A DNA stretch of 64,000 nt, taken from Enterococcus gallinarum NBRC 100675 (GTDB lineage: Bacteria > Bacillota > Bacilli > Lactobacillales > Enterococcaceae). The notes beneath the pieces were generated by a model. That model ran no database searches and was not told the DNA's origin. It saw only the letters and a list, made by a program, of their open reading frames with translations. A program made the position numbers and the translations under genes. The stretch covers positions 93,980 to 157,979 of the forward strand of contig NZ_BCQE01000007.1 in NCBI RefSeq assembly GCF_001544275.1, read 5' to 3'. Shown in pieces: positions 24,802 through 33,492 of this stretch (position 1 is its first letter; each line of letters starts with the position of its first letter).

Positions 24802-25734
24802 CTATTCTTGATATTTGTGATACTTCCATGATTGTTTAATCAAGCTAGCAATATACTCAATTTCTTGATTATTTCTCATGATGACCTCATAGTCCCCGTT
24901 TCCCCAATGACCAATTTTACTCACATCTCTTGCTAAATTTCGTGAATCATTTAATTCACCTGATTTCAAGTTAATCCAAATCTTGAGAGAGCTTTTTTGA
25001 ATTTGAATATCAACAATATTTCGCTTTAACTTGAATGAATTGTAATGCTTAACCGCTTTTACTTTAATATCATTATCCCAAGTTAATATAATATCTTTTA
25101 ATTCTTTATAGAGATCCTGAATTTCTTCTGAGCCTTTTAACATATGATCTTTCTCTGTATAAAGCCTAATTTCTTTTGACAATCCACGTTCTAATGCTTC
25201 ATCATCACTTTGTTTAGGCGAATTTATATTGCTTGTTTTTGTTAATGATTCAATAGTAACAAGATCATTCATATATTTTTTAGCAATTACTAAATCTATT
25301 GGTAGCTTGGGGTTATTAATTGCTCCATATTGATACTCTGTATATTCATTTGCCACAAAAATAATACGAGTCTGTGACCAATCAATATCAACAATTTTTT
25401 TTAACTGATTTGGATAATACTCATTGTACTTTAAAACAAAATCGCCCTTATGAGCCAACAAAGTATTAAGATAGGCATACCCTTGATCAATTAGACTGTA
25501 TCGTTTTCCTTTTTTATATTCAATTATTACAAAACTTTTAGTATCAGAATCATAAGCTACCGTATCTAACCGAAAATTACCTACAGTAAATTCTGAAGCA
25601 ACAAAGTCCAAATTAAATAATGTTTCTAAGTTTTCCTCAATGAGTTCTTGCAATTGCTTTTCTTTAGCAAAAACTTCTTCTTTAATTTCTTTCATTTTCA
25701 GGTTGCTCAATTGATAAAGCGCCAAATAACTCAA
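24802..25734 (-). CDS. PD-(D/E)XK nuclease-like protein with DUF5655 domain, linked to type I R-M
   Basis: A 310-residue protein. Residues about 20-130 look like a PD-(D/E)XK fold: FRLDTVAYD supplies the aspartate and VIIEYKKGK the E-x-K pair, followed by QGYAYLN. The C-terminal about 100 residues (LKIWINLKSGELNDSRNLA...) match DUF5655, known beside restriction genes and fused to DNA-processing domains. It follows hsdR by 58 bp in the same direction and is probably the fourth gene of the operon. The start is uncertain: TTG at 25734 sits right behind AGGTGG; TTG at 25725 has better spacing. The role is likely DNA recognition or cleavage, unproven. Confidence 0.75.
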   Translation of the reverse strand: MSYLALYQLSNLKMKEIKEEVFAKEKQLQELIEENLETLFNLDFVASEFTVGNFRLDTVAYDSDTKSFVIIEYKKGKRYSLIDQGYAYLNTLLAHKGDFVLKYNEYYPNQLKKIVDIDWSQTRIIFVANEYTEYQYGAINNPKLPIDLVIAKKYMNDLVTIESLTKTSNINSPKQSDDEALERGLSKEIRLYTEKDHMLKGSEEIQDLYKELKDIILTWDNDIKVKAVKHYNSFKLKRNIVDIQIQKSSLKIWINLKSGELNDSRNLARDVSKIGHWGNGDYEVIMRNNQEIEYIASLIKQSWKYHKYQE

Positions 25735-25792
25735 CCACCTTTTCAGAAAAATAAAAACCAGCTACTTCAATTACTATCCCTTCATTCTTTAC

Positions 25793-28700
25793 CTACCTTA
25801 GTTCATTTTCTAGAGGGATCAAGGTTTCATCCAACACTGTTCTCCATGCTCGTTTCATTTGTTGTGGGTATTGGAATGGCTTCGCGGTTGGATGTTTTTC
25901 TTTGTAGGCCTCAAAATCTTTACTTTGGATAATCCCTTTCATATTCGGAATAGGATCTTCTCCAACAACATATTGAATACTTGAATAGTGAAGTTCATTT
26001 GCAGAAACATTCCATTCATTTGAGAACGCATGAATCATTTGATCTCTTGCTTGCACAAAGAAGCGACGTTTGATGGCAAAAATATCTTCTTTCACATCAA
26101 GCTCTCCGGAATCTATGGCATTCAAGATTTGTCGATACACTTCTTTGACGCACTCAGTTTTGTTTAATTTCTTCAAAGCTTTCTCAATTTCTTCACGTAC
26201 ATCTGAACTATTGGCTGCATAAGTACCTAATAATTGATCAATATATGAGGAGTCAATGTCATACAGTCGGATTGAATTGTCGCTATAAAACTCAATAGCT
26301 GAAAAATTCATACCTCCTTCTTCCTCTTGCTCATCTACCAAAGAACCCTTGATTGTTTCATAAAAGCCAACTTGTTCTTCTAAGATAGAAACCTGTTCTT
26401 TTAAAACATCTGATTGTTCCATCTCTTCATTGTAATTGTCATACGTAACCAATGCTTCATAAGCCTTATTCAACTCTTGAAAAGTTTTCACATAATCTAC
26501 TCGGGTTTCTATCGGAGTATTTTCCGTTGTTCCAGGTATTACAGTAAATGTTTGTAATTGCTTATATGCCTTTTCAAAGCGTGCTTTTGATTCTTCATAG
26601 GTTGGATAAATCAGCCCAGATTCTTCTTGTGCTTCCGAATATAGTTTTGTTGCTTCCGCCACATTATATTCCATTGTCGCAGGTTTTCTAAATGTAACGA
26701 CTAGCCCTTTCTTCTTCTCGGGATATGTGCGATTGGTTCGTGAGAAGGCTTGAATCAATCCTGCATATTCTAGATTTCGATCGACAAACAATGTTTGGAT
26801 CGTAGGGGCATCAAACCCTGTTAAAAGCCGATCAACGACAATCACTAAATCAATTTGCTTACCGAATTGCTTAAATTCCGCTCGTTTCCGTGCCAAACGA
26901 TTATTGATATCTCCGTTATAACGTTCAATTTCTGCGATTGTCCATGCTGTCTGGTAATACTCATTGTATTCTGAAATAATCTGCTGCATTTCATCTTGCT
27001 TTTCTTTGGCACTTGCTGCATTCTCATCCATAGAGTATGTAATGGCAATTCGCGGAAAATCCGGGTCCTCCATCGTTCTTCCTTCACGAATCGGTTGATC
27101 AGGGAATTCTTTTTGAAGCCAATCTGATTCTTTCGTCATTTCTTTGATCGCTTGATAGTATCTCTTTGCCATATCAATGGAGCTTGTTGTCAAAATAGCA
27201 GACTTTGTTGGTCGTCCATTTCTAAAATCGAATTTTGTATAGGCATTATTAGGACGAAAGATTTTATGGATCACTTTCTGAATATGCTCGTCTGATTCAT
27301 AAACATTTGGCTCAATATAGCTCTCCTTTTTCATTTGATCCATATTATCCACGATCAAATTGATTTGTTCTGGAGAGTATTTGGCATATTTTTCGACTTC
27401 AAGTAATTTCTGGTGAATGCGATTATCTAGAGAAGTCGGCTCAATGGTATTTTCATGCTCCACTTGAAAGCCTAATACCGAACCATCTTCTAAGGCATTC
27501 TTGATTGTATAGGTGTGCAAGACGTCCCCATATTGGTCTCGAGTAGTACGAGCCAATTGTCCTTGTGCTTGCTTCTTATTCACTTCAAATATCGGCGTTC
27601 CTGTAAAGCCAAACCAAGTAGAGTTAGGAAAGAACTGTTTGATTTCCTCCATATTTTCAGCACTTAAAGCGCGGTGGCATTCATCCACGACAAAAACAAT
27701 ATGTTGCCCAATCAGCTTTTCAAATCGCTTTGTTCCATTTTTGGCTTCTTGTTTTTTGGCATATTTCAAAGCTGCATCTAGCTTTTGACGGGTGGTAATA
27801 ATGATTACATTGGCGTTTGCATCAGCTAGAAGCGTTTTGCCTAGTTCTTTTGCATTGCCAGTTCCGACAATTAAACTATTGGCTTTCGCATCCCCAGAAG
27901 ATATTCCTGTATTAAATTCTGAGGCAAATTTTGTAAATTCATTGGTGGTTTGATTATCTAAGTCCTTGCGATCCACCAGCATAATCGTACGATCAATACC
28001 AGACTTGCGCGCTAAAAGTTTAGTTGCAACAAAACTTGTCAACGTTTTTCCTGAACCAGTTGCATGCCAAACATAGCCGGATTGATGCTTATTGGCCGCC
28101 ACAAATAGTGCCTCGATCGCATGTACCTGATAAGGATGTAAGACCATTAAGGTTTTATTGTCTTGGTCTTCACTCACAATCGTATAGTTAGCGATAAGAC
28201 GATGCGCATCTGGGATATTCAACACTTGCTTACAAAACTCATAAAGATTATCTACTTTTTTGTTGTCTCTTGTCCGCCAACTAAACAAAAATTTCCGATG
28301 CATGTCTTTAGGCATTGCATTGGAAAAATAGCGCGTCGTTTGTTCATTTGAGACAACAAACAATTGAAGCGTCGAAAAGATGTTGTTACGAAAGACGCCT
28401 TCTTCAGCATATTTTTTTATTTGGTTAAAGGCTTGAAAAACACCATCTTTTGCTGTGACCTGCTTTAATTCAACTTGAACAATTGGCAAGCCACTGATCA
28501 ATAATGTCACATCAAAACGGCGGTCGCGTGCGTCTGCACTACTGCCTTGTTTGGCAATTTGATTCACAACTTCATATGTCGATAAGCCTCCACCTACGTC
28601 TTGGTTGGAATAAAGAATCAATGAGATTGATCCTAAAGAAGCATCTTCACGATCAATCTTGATTCGAGCAATACCATTTTCTCCCTTCAACCATTTCGCT

Positions 28701-28942
28701 GCATCAAAAGGCGTTTGAGTTTTCAATAATAATTCTGTTTTAATGGTTTCAAATTCTTTATCAGTTAAAGGATGTTCACCAATTTCTGAAAGATTATTAT
28801 GCGTAATCTTCTCACGGAGATTTTGCCATAAATCTGCTTCGGACTTTAACTCTGGTCGGTACACCCATTGATTATGTCCTTCGCCTAATATATGAATCAG
28901 GTGATTTTCCACTTCTGCTTCGTCACGATGGTTTCTTTTCAT
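25793..28942 (-). CDS. hsdR: Type I restriction enzyme, R subunit (HsdR)
   Basis: A 1049-residue restriction/translocase subunit. An N-terminal nuclease domain ends in the E-x-K motif PIVQVELKQ (about 157). Helicase motifs follow: HATGSGKTLTSF (Walker A, about 292), VDECHRA (DEAH-like, about 420), FTGTPIF, and GFDAPTIQTLFVDR. A helical C-terminal region would contact HsdM/HsdS. It needs the M and S subunits encoded upstream. AAGGAGGTGAGCGA precedes the ATG. The length is usual for the family and no lesion is seen. Confidence 0.95.
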   Translation of the reverse strand: MKRNHRDEAEVENHLIHILGEGHNQWVYRPELKSEADLWQNLREKITHNNLSEIGEHPLTDKEFETIKTELLLKTQTPFDAAKWLKGENGIARIKIDREDASLGSISLILYSNQDVGGGLSTYEVVNQIAKQGSSADARDRRFDVTLLISGLPIVQVELKQVTAKDGVFQAFNQIKKYAEEGVFRNNIFSTLQLFVVSNEQTTRYFSNAMPKDMHRKFLFSWRTRDNKKVDNLYEFCKQVLNIPDAHRLIANYTIVSEDQDNKTLMVLHPYQVHAIEALFVAANKHQSGYVWHATGSGKTLTSFVATKLLARKSGIDRTIMLVDRKDLDNQTTNEFTKFASEFNTGISSGDAKANSLIVGTGNAKELGKTLLADANANVIIITTRQKLDAALKYAKKQEAKNGTKRFEKLIGQHIVFVVDECHRALSAENMEEIKQFFPNSTWFGFTGTPIFEVNKKQAQGQLARTTRDQYGDVLHTYTIKNALEDGSVLGFQVEHENTIEPTSLDNRIHQKLLEVEKYAKYSPEQINLIVDNMDQMKKESYIEPNVYESDEHIQKVIHKIFRPNNAYTKFDFRNGRPTKSAILTTSSIDMAKRYYQAIKEMTKESDWLQKEFPDQPIREGRTMEDPDFPRIAITYSMDENAASAKEKQDEMQQIISEYNEYYQTAWTIAEIERYNGDINNRLARKRAEFKQFGKQIDLVIVVDRLLTGFDAPTIQTLFVDRNLEYAGLIQAFSRTNRTYPEKKKGLVVTFRKPATMEYNVAEATKLYSEAQEESGLIYPTYEESKARFEKAYKQLQTFTVIPGTTENTPIETRVDYVKTFQELNKAYEALVTYDNYNEEMEQSDVLKEQVSILEEQVGFYETIKGSLVDEQEEEGGMNFSAIEFYSDNSIRLYDIDSSYIDQLLGTYAANSSDVREEIEKALKKLNKTECVKEVYRQILNAIDSGELDVKEDIFAIKRRFFVQARDQMIHAFSNEWNVSANELHYSSIQYVVGEDPIPNMKGIIQSKDFEAYKEKHPTAKPFQYPQQMKRAWRTVLDETLIPLENELR

Positions 28943-28954
28943 TCGCTCACCTCC

Positions 28955-30112
28955 TTAGACAAATAATTTTTGTAGAAACCCTTTTTTGGTTTCTTTTAGC
29001 AAATCGAGCTCACGCTGATGAAGAGCGATCGTGTCGTCGAGTTGTTTGAAGAAGGTGCCGATTTTTTGTTGTTCCTCTTCACTTGGAGTAGTAATTAGAG
29101 CTTCTCTAATATCATTTGAGTTAATACTTTCAAATGTTGAACCTGTACTAAATCTGCTCCAAAATCCATCTTCTTTCATTTTTCCAAGTTGATGAAAAAT
29201 AAAATCATTTCCTTTAATTGCTGCAACTCCGCGCCCTATAACCACATCATAATCAGTTTTTCCAATATCCCCCACTGGAGCACGAACACTTAAAATTAAA
29301 TCACCTTTTTCAGCTTGCTTTGTAACCTGTGTTGTCCAAACTCTTGGTACAACTCTGCTATTTTTCATGTCTGCATTTCCTTGAACCAAGATGTAGTCCT
29401 GTGGATTCTTTGTATAATTTGCTGAGTTTGGAGACTGCCCCATGGTAATTCGTACTACCTCTCCCAACTTACGCTGTTCCCATTCTTCAGTAAATCCCGG
29501 GAAACGAATTTCTGGAACTTTTTCTCCTTCTTTGGGAAACATTTTTTGTAAAAATCCTTTTTTGGTTTCTTTTAGTAGCTCTAGCTCACGCTGATGAAGA
29601 GCAATAGTGTCGTCTAGTTGTTTGAAAAAGTTACCGATTTTTTGTTGTTCGTTCCTATTATCAGGAACAAGAAATTCTGTTTCTGCTACTTTTTTCCAAT
29701 CTGATCGAGGCATTTTTGTACCAGAAGTATCGTTAGCTACTCTTTGGTATTTATCCGATTGAATCAAAGAATAAATAAAGTCGGAATCACTTTTTATAAC
29801 TCTGAAAACCCAAAAGTCTCCCAGTGCTACCCCTGTAAAAGAGGGTTTGAGCCAATTTTTCAAATATGGACGCAACTTTCCATATAAAATATCATTTGGT
29901 AAAAATTCTACTCCTTTTCTATTGTCAAACTTCTGACTCACATCTTTATTAAGTCTACCTTCTCCTGCTAAGATATCTTCAAATTCAATTTTTGGAAGAC
30001 TGTTGGAGTTAGTAATTTTATTGACTCTAACTACTAAATTATTAAACTTACGCTGTTCCCATTCTTCAGTAAATCCCGGAAAACGAATTTCCGGCATATT
30101 CTTATTCGTCAT
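28955..30112 (-). CDS. hsdS: Type I restriction enzyme, specificity subunit (HsdS)
   Basis: A 385-residue specificity subunit with two target-recognition domains, each introduced by IRFPGFTEEWEQRKL and followed by the conserved coiled segment LDDTIALHQREL.LLKETKKGFLQK. The two halves therefore form an internal duplication, each reading one half of a bipartite target. The start overlaps the hsdM stop by 11 bp. The duplicated blocks are nearly identical at DNA level (see repeats), giving sites for domain exchange. Confidence 0.93.
   Translation of the reverse strand: MTNKNMPEIRFPGFTEEWEQRKFNNLVVRVNKITNSNSLPKIEFEDILAGEGRLNKDVSQKFDNRKGVEFLPNDILYGKLRPYLKNWLKPSFTGVALGDFWVFRVIKSDSDFIYSLIQSDKYQRVANDTSGTKMPRSDWKKVAETEFLVPDNRNEQQKIGNFFKQLDDTIALHQRELELLKETKKGFLQKMFPKEGEKVPEIRFPGFTEEWEQRKLGEVVRITMGQSPNSANYTKNPQDYILVQGNADMKNSRVVPRVWTTQVTKQAEKGDLILSVRAPVGDIGKTDYDVVIGRGVAAIKGNDFIFHQLGKMKEDGFWSRFSTGSTFESINSNDIREALITTPSEEEQQKIGTFFKQLDDTIALHQRELDLLKETKKGFLQKLFV
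28967..29650. repeat. In-frame direct repeats in hsdS (coiled-coil block)
   Basis: A roughly 108-bp block at 28967-29074 recurs at 29543-29650, offset by 576 bp (192 codons). A second pair, about 50 bp, is at 29466-29515 and 30045-30094. These encode the conserved regions flanking each recognition domain and could support homologous exchange of specificity. Confidence 0.85.
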
Positions 30113-31697
30113 GTTTAAACACCTCTAACGCACCTTGGAGCCATTCTTTATTTTCATCATTTGTCTCAAAAGCAGCGATGGTAGAAAACAACTCTTTCTC
30201 TAACGCTTGTTTTTCTTGGCGAATTTGTTTAACTTCATTCCCCACATTCTTCATATCAATACTTTCTTCTTCTTCAAATGTATCAACATAACGAGGAATA
30301 TTTAAGTTATAATCATTTTCTTTTATCTCATCAAAACTGGCTAAATAAGCATATTTATCTTCAGTTGCTCTATTTTTGTACGTCGAAACAATTTTTTCAA
30401 CGTTCTCAACTGATAATTTATTTTGATTTTTTCCTTTAATAAATTCTTTGCTGGCATCAATAAACAAGACATCCCGTGTTTCACGATTTTTCTTCAAAAT
30501 AATCACTGTTGTTGGAATCGATGTACCAAAGAAAAGATTTGCCGGCATTCCTATGACTGCATAAATGCTACCATCTTCAAGTAATTTCTTCCGAATAACC
30601 CCTTCAGCTGCACCACGAAACAGCACGCCATGAGGCAAGACAATTGCCATTGTTCCGGAATCTTTTAAATGGTAAAAGCCGTGAAGGAGAAAAGCAAAGT
30701 CGGCTTTAGATTTTGGTGCTAGCTTTCCATATCGGTTAAAGCGTGAATCATCTAGAAAGGTTGCATCTGCTGACCATTTCGCTGAATATGGAGGATTCAT
30801 AACTACTGAATCAAATAAATAGGGCTCATCAGTAGGCCAATCTTTATTTAGCGTATCGCCGTTTCTCAAATTCATATCTTCTGCGTCTACACCATGAAGA
30901 ATTAGGTTCATTTTTGCTAAATTAAAAGTCGTGGTATTCATTTCCTGACCATGATACTTGACATTCTCAGGATATTTCAAATAATTCCGTACATTCAGCA
31001 TTAAAGAACCTGATCCCATCGTCGGATCGAAGACGCTAAATAATTTTTTCTCTTCTTGATCGATGGTCACGATTTGCGCCATCATTTCAGAAACCTTTTT
31101 TGGTGTGTAGAATTCGCCAGCTTTTTTTCCGGCTTCAGAGGCAAATTGGCTGATTAAGAATTCATAAGCATCACCAATCACATCACCATCATGCCCTAAT
31201 ACATCAATATCATTCAATTTCTTTAATACTTCTGTTATTGTGACATTTCGTTGCTGATCATCTGAACCAAGTTTTTTTGATTGTAAATCGACATCATCAA
31301 ACAACCCATTAAATTGCTCGAATTTTGAAGACAACTCAGTAAAGCCTTTGTTCAAATCATTTAACTGAAAGATATTTTGTTTTGCTTGATCAGCTAAGAC
31401 GTTAAACAAGCGATTGGGTTCGATTTCATAACCCAGAGTATCCACAATCGTTGCTAACAAATCTTCTCTTGAATCTTCATCTGCTAGTAACGCTTGATAC
31501 AATTCTGTCTGTTTTTCAACCTCGTTATATTCTTCTAAGGATTCATCTGCTAATAGCACAACCTGTTGCAATAATTTATCTGAAAGATATTTGTAAAAAA
31601 TCAATCCTAAAAGATAGTTTTTATATTCTGATGCATCCATTTTGCTGCGAAGATTGTCCGCTGCACTAAATAGACGCTGATTCAATTCTTGCCCCAC
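30102..31697 (-). CDS. hsdM: Type I modification methylase, M subunit (HsdM)
   Basis: A 531-residue N6-adenine methyltransferase: N-terminal HsdM helical domain (FSAADNLRSKMDASEYKN), SAM-binding motif FDPTMGSGSLMLN (about 220) and catalytic NPPYSAKW (about 300). The frame is open upstream to 31754, but the ribosome binding site TAGGAG sits 10 bases before the GTG at 31697, which I take as start. It is the first gene of hsdM-hsdS-hsdR. Confidence 0.94.
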   Translation of the reverse strand: MGQELNQRLFSAADNLRSKMDASEYKNYLLGLIFYKYLSDKLLQQVVLLADESLEEYNEVEKQTELYQALLADEDSREDLLATIVDTLGYEIEPNRLFNVLADQAKQNIFQLNDLNKGFTELSSKFEQFNGLFDDVDLQSKKLGSDDQQRNVTITEVLKKLNDIDVLGHDGDVIGDAYEFLISQFASEAGKKAGEFYTPKKVSEMMAQIVTIDQEEKKLFSVFDPTMGSGSLMLNVRNYLKYPENVKYHGQEMNTTTFNLAKMNLILHGVDAEDMNLRNGDTLNKDWPTDEPYLFDSVVMNPPYSAKWSADATFLDDSRFNRYGKLAPKSKADFAFLLHGFYHLKDSGTMAIVLPHGVLFRGAAEGVIRKKLLEDGSIYAVIGMPANLFFGTSIPTTVIILKKNRETRDVLFIDASKEFIKGKNQNKLSVENVEKIVSTYKNRATEDKYAYLASFDEIKENDYNLNIPRYVDTFEEEESIDMKNVGNEVKQIRQEKQALEKELFSTIAAFETNDENKEWLQGALEVFKHDE

Positions 31698-31969
31698 TAC
31701 ATGCACACTCCTATATTTCGTTCTTTTTCCTAATTTTATCACTATAAAGCACAAAAAGAAGAAGTTTCGGGTAATTTCTTCTTTTTATGCTTTCTTTGAT
31801 TTTTATTCATTATGTTATCAAAAATGTCTTCTCTATCCCTATCAAGTAACTCTCCAGCAATAGAAATTTTGCATAGAGATACATCCCTATTATAAGAAAC
31901 ATACGTTCGATAAGCAAACAGATAATTAAGAGAAATGAGATGCCTCAATTGGGAAAATGCCTCTTTTCC

Positions 31970-32656
31970 TCAAAACCTCACCCGATCTGTATCCGAAGGC
32001 AATTGATCATAGACCATTTTCCAATGATTCTCCTGATAGAGTTCATACTTCTCGAAGACGAAGGGTAAGCCTTGGGCATGGGCAATGTCGTCGCTGTCCA
32101 TGACTTGAAAGTGCAAATGAGGCGAGGTGGAGTTGCCAGAGTGACCGACGTTTCCTAGAAACTCGCCTTTTTGCAACTGTTGACCGACAGCTACAGCGAT
32201 GGAATTGGTCTGCAAATGAACGAAAGCAAGATAAACTTGTGGGGCGTGTTTCACGATTAAATAGTTGCCAGCAATTTGGCTAAAATCGTCTTGGTATTCA
32301 TTAAAGGTGCGGGCATTTTTGATTGCGAGAACGCCGTCGGATATCCAATGAACGGTTTGCCTTTCAGGAATGCCGTTAACCACAGCAATGACTTCACCAT
32401 CACATGGGGCGTAGATTGGTTGACCCCAACAGTAACAGTTTGCTAATGGCACACCGGATAGGAAATATCTAGCAAAAGAGGTATCGTAAAACGGCTTATG
32501 GGGCTTGTCCCAATTGACTTGGACAAAATCAAAGGCATACCTCATTCCCATACGGTTGGTTCCATGACTGGGGACGCGTTTGACAGGAGTCGTGGGGGCT
32601 TGCCACTCTCCCCTTAAGGGAAACTCGATGCGGATGGGGCTTTTGAATGGATCCAT
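31970..32656 (-). CDS. M23-family (LytM-like) metallopeptidase without signal peptide
   Basis: A 228-residue protein with the M23 zinc motifs: PSHGTNRMGMRYAFDF (H-x8-D type) and HSGNSTSPHLHFQV (HxH). There is no signal peptide or membrane helix, so it may act in the cytoplasm or leave by lysis. M23 enzymes normally cut peptidoglycan cross-bridges or are inactive activators. It follows the MerR gene by 55 bp and is likely co-transcribed. A substrate cannot be assigned. Confidence 0.82.
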   Translation of the reverse strand: MDPFKSPIRIEFPLRGEWQAPTTPVKRVPSHGTNRMGMRYAFDFVQVNWDKPHKPFYDTSFARYFLSGVPLANCYCWGQPIYAPCDGEVIAVVNGIPERQTVHWISDGVLAIKNARTFNEYQDDFSQIAGNYLIVKHAPQVYLAFVHLQTNSIAVAVGQQLQKGEFLGNVGHSGNSTSPHLHFQVMDSDDIAHAQGLPFVFEKYELYQENHWKMVYDQLPSDTDRVRF

Positions 32657-32711
32657 GTTTTTTCCTCCAATTCTAAAGATGGTTCTTCTCGTTGCACTTT
32701 TGTACCAGTAT

Positions 32712-33482
32712 TCAATGGCTGCTGGGTGGGCGTTCTAACGTTTTAGAGAGTTTCTGTAATTGCTTGATTTTGGCTGTTAATCCGAGGGCATTTTCTTTGG
32801 CTTTTTCTAAGGATGCAATCAAACGGTCACAGACAGAAATGATGTCTTCGTCAGGATCAGGTTGGTTTAGAACAGATTTAATGTCTGGTTCTTTCGATTG
32901 ATCCAGAGAATTGAGCAGTCGCAAGATGGCTTCTAATGAATAGTTGGCAGAGCGTAGAATCCGAATGATTTTTAAGCGGTTCAAGTCGTCCATTTCATAA
33001 ATACGATACCCATTCTGACTGCGCTTTAAGGTAAGAAGTCCGTTTAATTCCCAATTCCGCAGCGCATCGGTGGTGACACCTAAGTAATCCGCTGCTTCTC
33101 TTCGCTTGAGGGAAAGCTTCCGGTCTGCGGGCTCTCCTTTCAACAAATGTTCCACGATACGGATGGCTTCTTCGGCTTGAGCGATTTCTTGATCGACCGC
33201 CACGATATACTGATCCAACAATTTTTGTGCGTGATCAAAGTCGTAATTTGCTAATGCTTTGATCATCTCGCGCATCCGCTCCCGCAGCCCAGACTGAAGA
33301 ACTTCAATCCGGAAAGCGATACGTACTGTTTTGATCAATTCTAGATGGTAGTCAGTGTAGATCCGATAGCCATTCTGCTTGCGTAGCGGCGTGGGGATCA
33401 ATGCCCATTCTTCATAGCGGCGAATGGTATTTGGGTGAAAGCCAACGATTTTGGCAACTTCGGAAGTGCTGTAGGTCTTCAT
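32712..33482 (-). CDS. MerR-family regulator with two HTH domains
   Basis: A 256-residue protein with a MerR winged helix at 1-70 (STSEVAKIVGFHPNTIRRYEEW...GYRIY), a helical segment, then a second MerR-type HTH at about 125-190 (LKRREAADYLGVTTDALRNWELNG...GYRIYEMDDL). Two DNA-binding heads in one chain are uncommon in this family. It starts 10 bp after the HelD-like gene. The operator-like inverted repeat at 35516-35536 in front of helD suggests autoregulation. Confidence 0.87.
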   Translation of the reverse strand: MKTYSTSEVAKIVGFHPNTIRRYEEWALIPTPLRKQNGYRIYTDYHLELIKTVRIAFRIEVLQSGLRERMREMIKALANYDFDHAQKLLDQYIVAVDQEIAQAEEAIRIVEHLLKGEPADRKLSLKRREAADYLGVTTDALRNWELNGLLTLKRSQNGYRIYEMDDLNRLKIIRILRSANYSLEAILRLLNSLDQSKEPDIKSVLNQPDPDEDIISVCDRLIASLEKAKENALGLTAKIKQLQKLSKTLERPPSSH

Positions 33483-33492
33483 TCTCCCCCTC

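Noticed and set aside
31742-31948. 68-codon minus-strand frame upstream of hsdM
   Set aside because: No ribosome binding site, AT-biased and Lys/Asn-rich, no family likeness; more likely the hsd promoter region.
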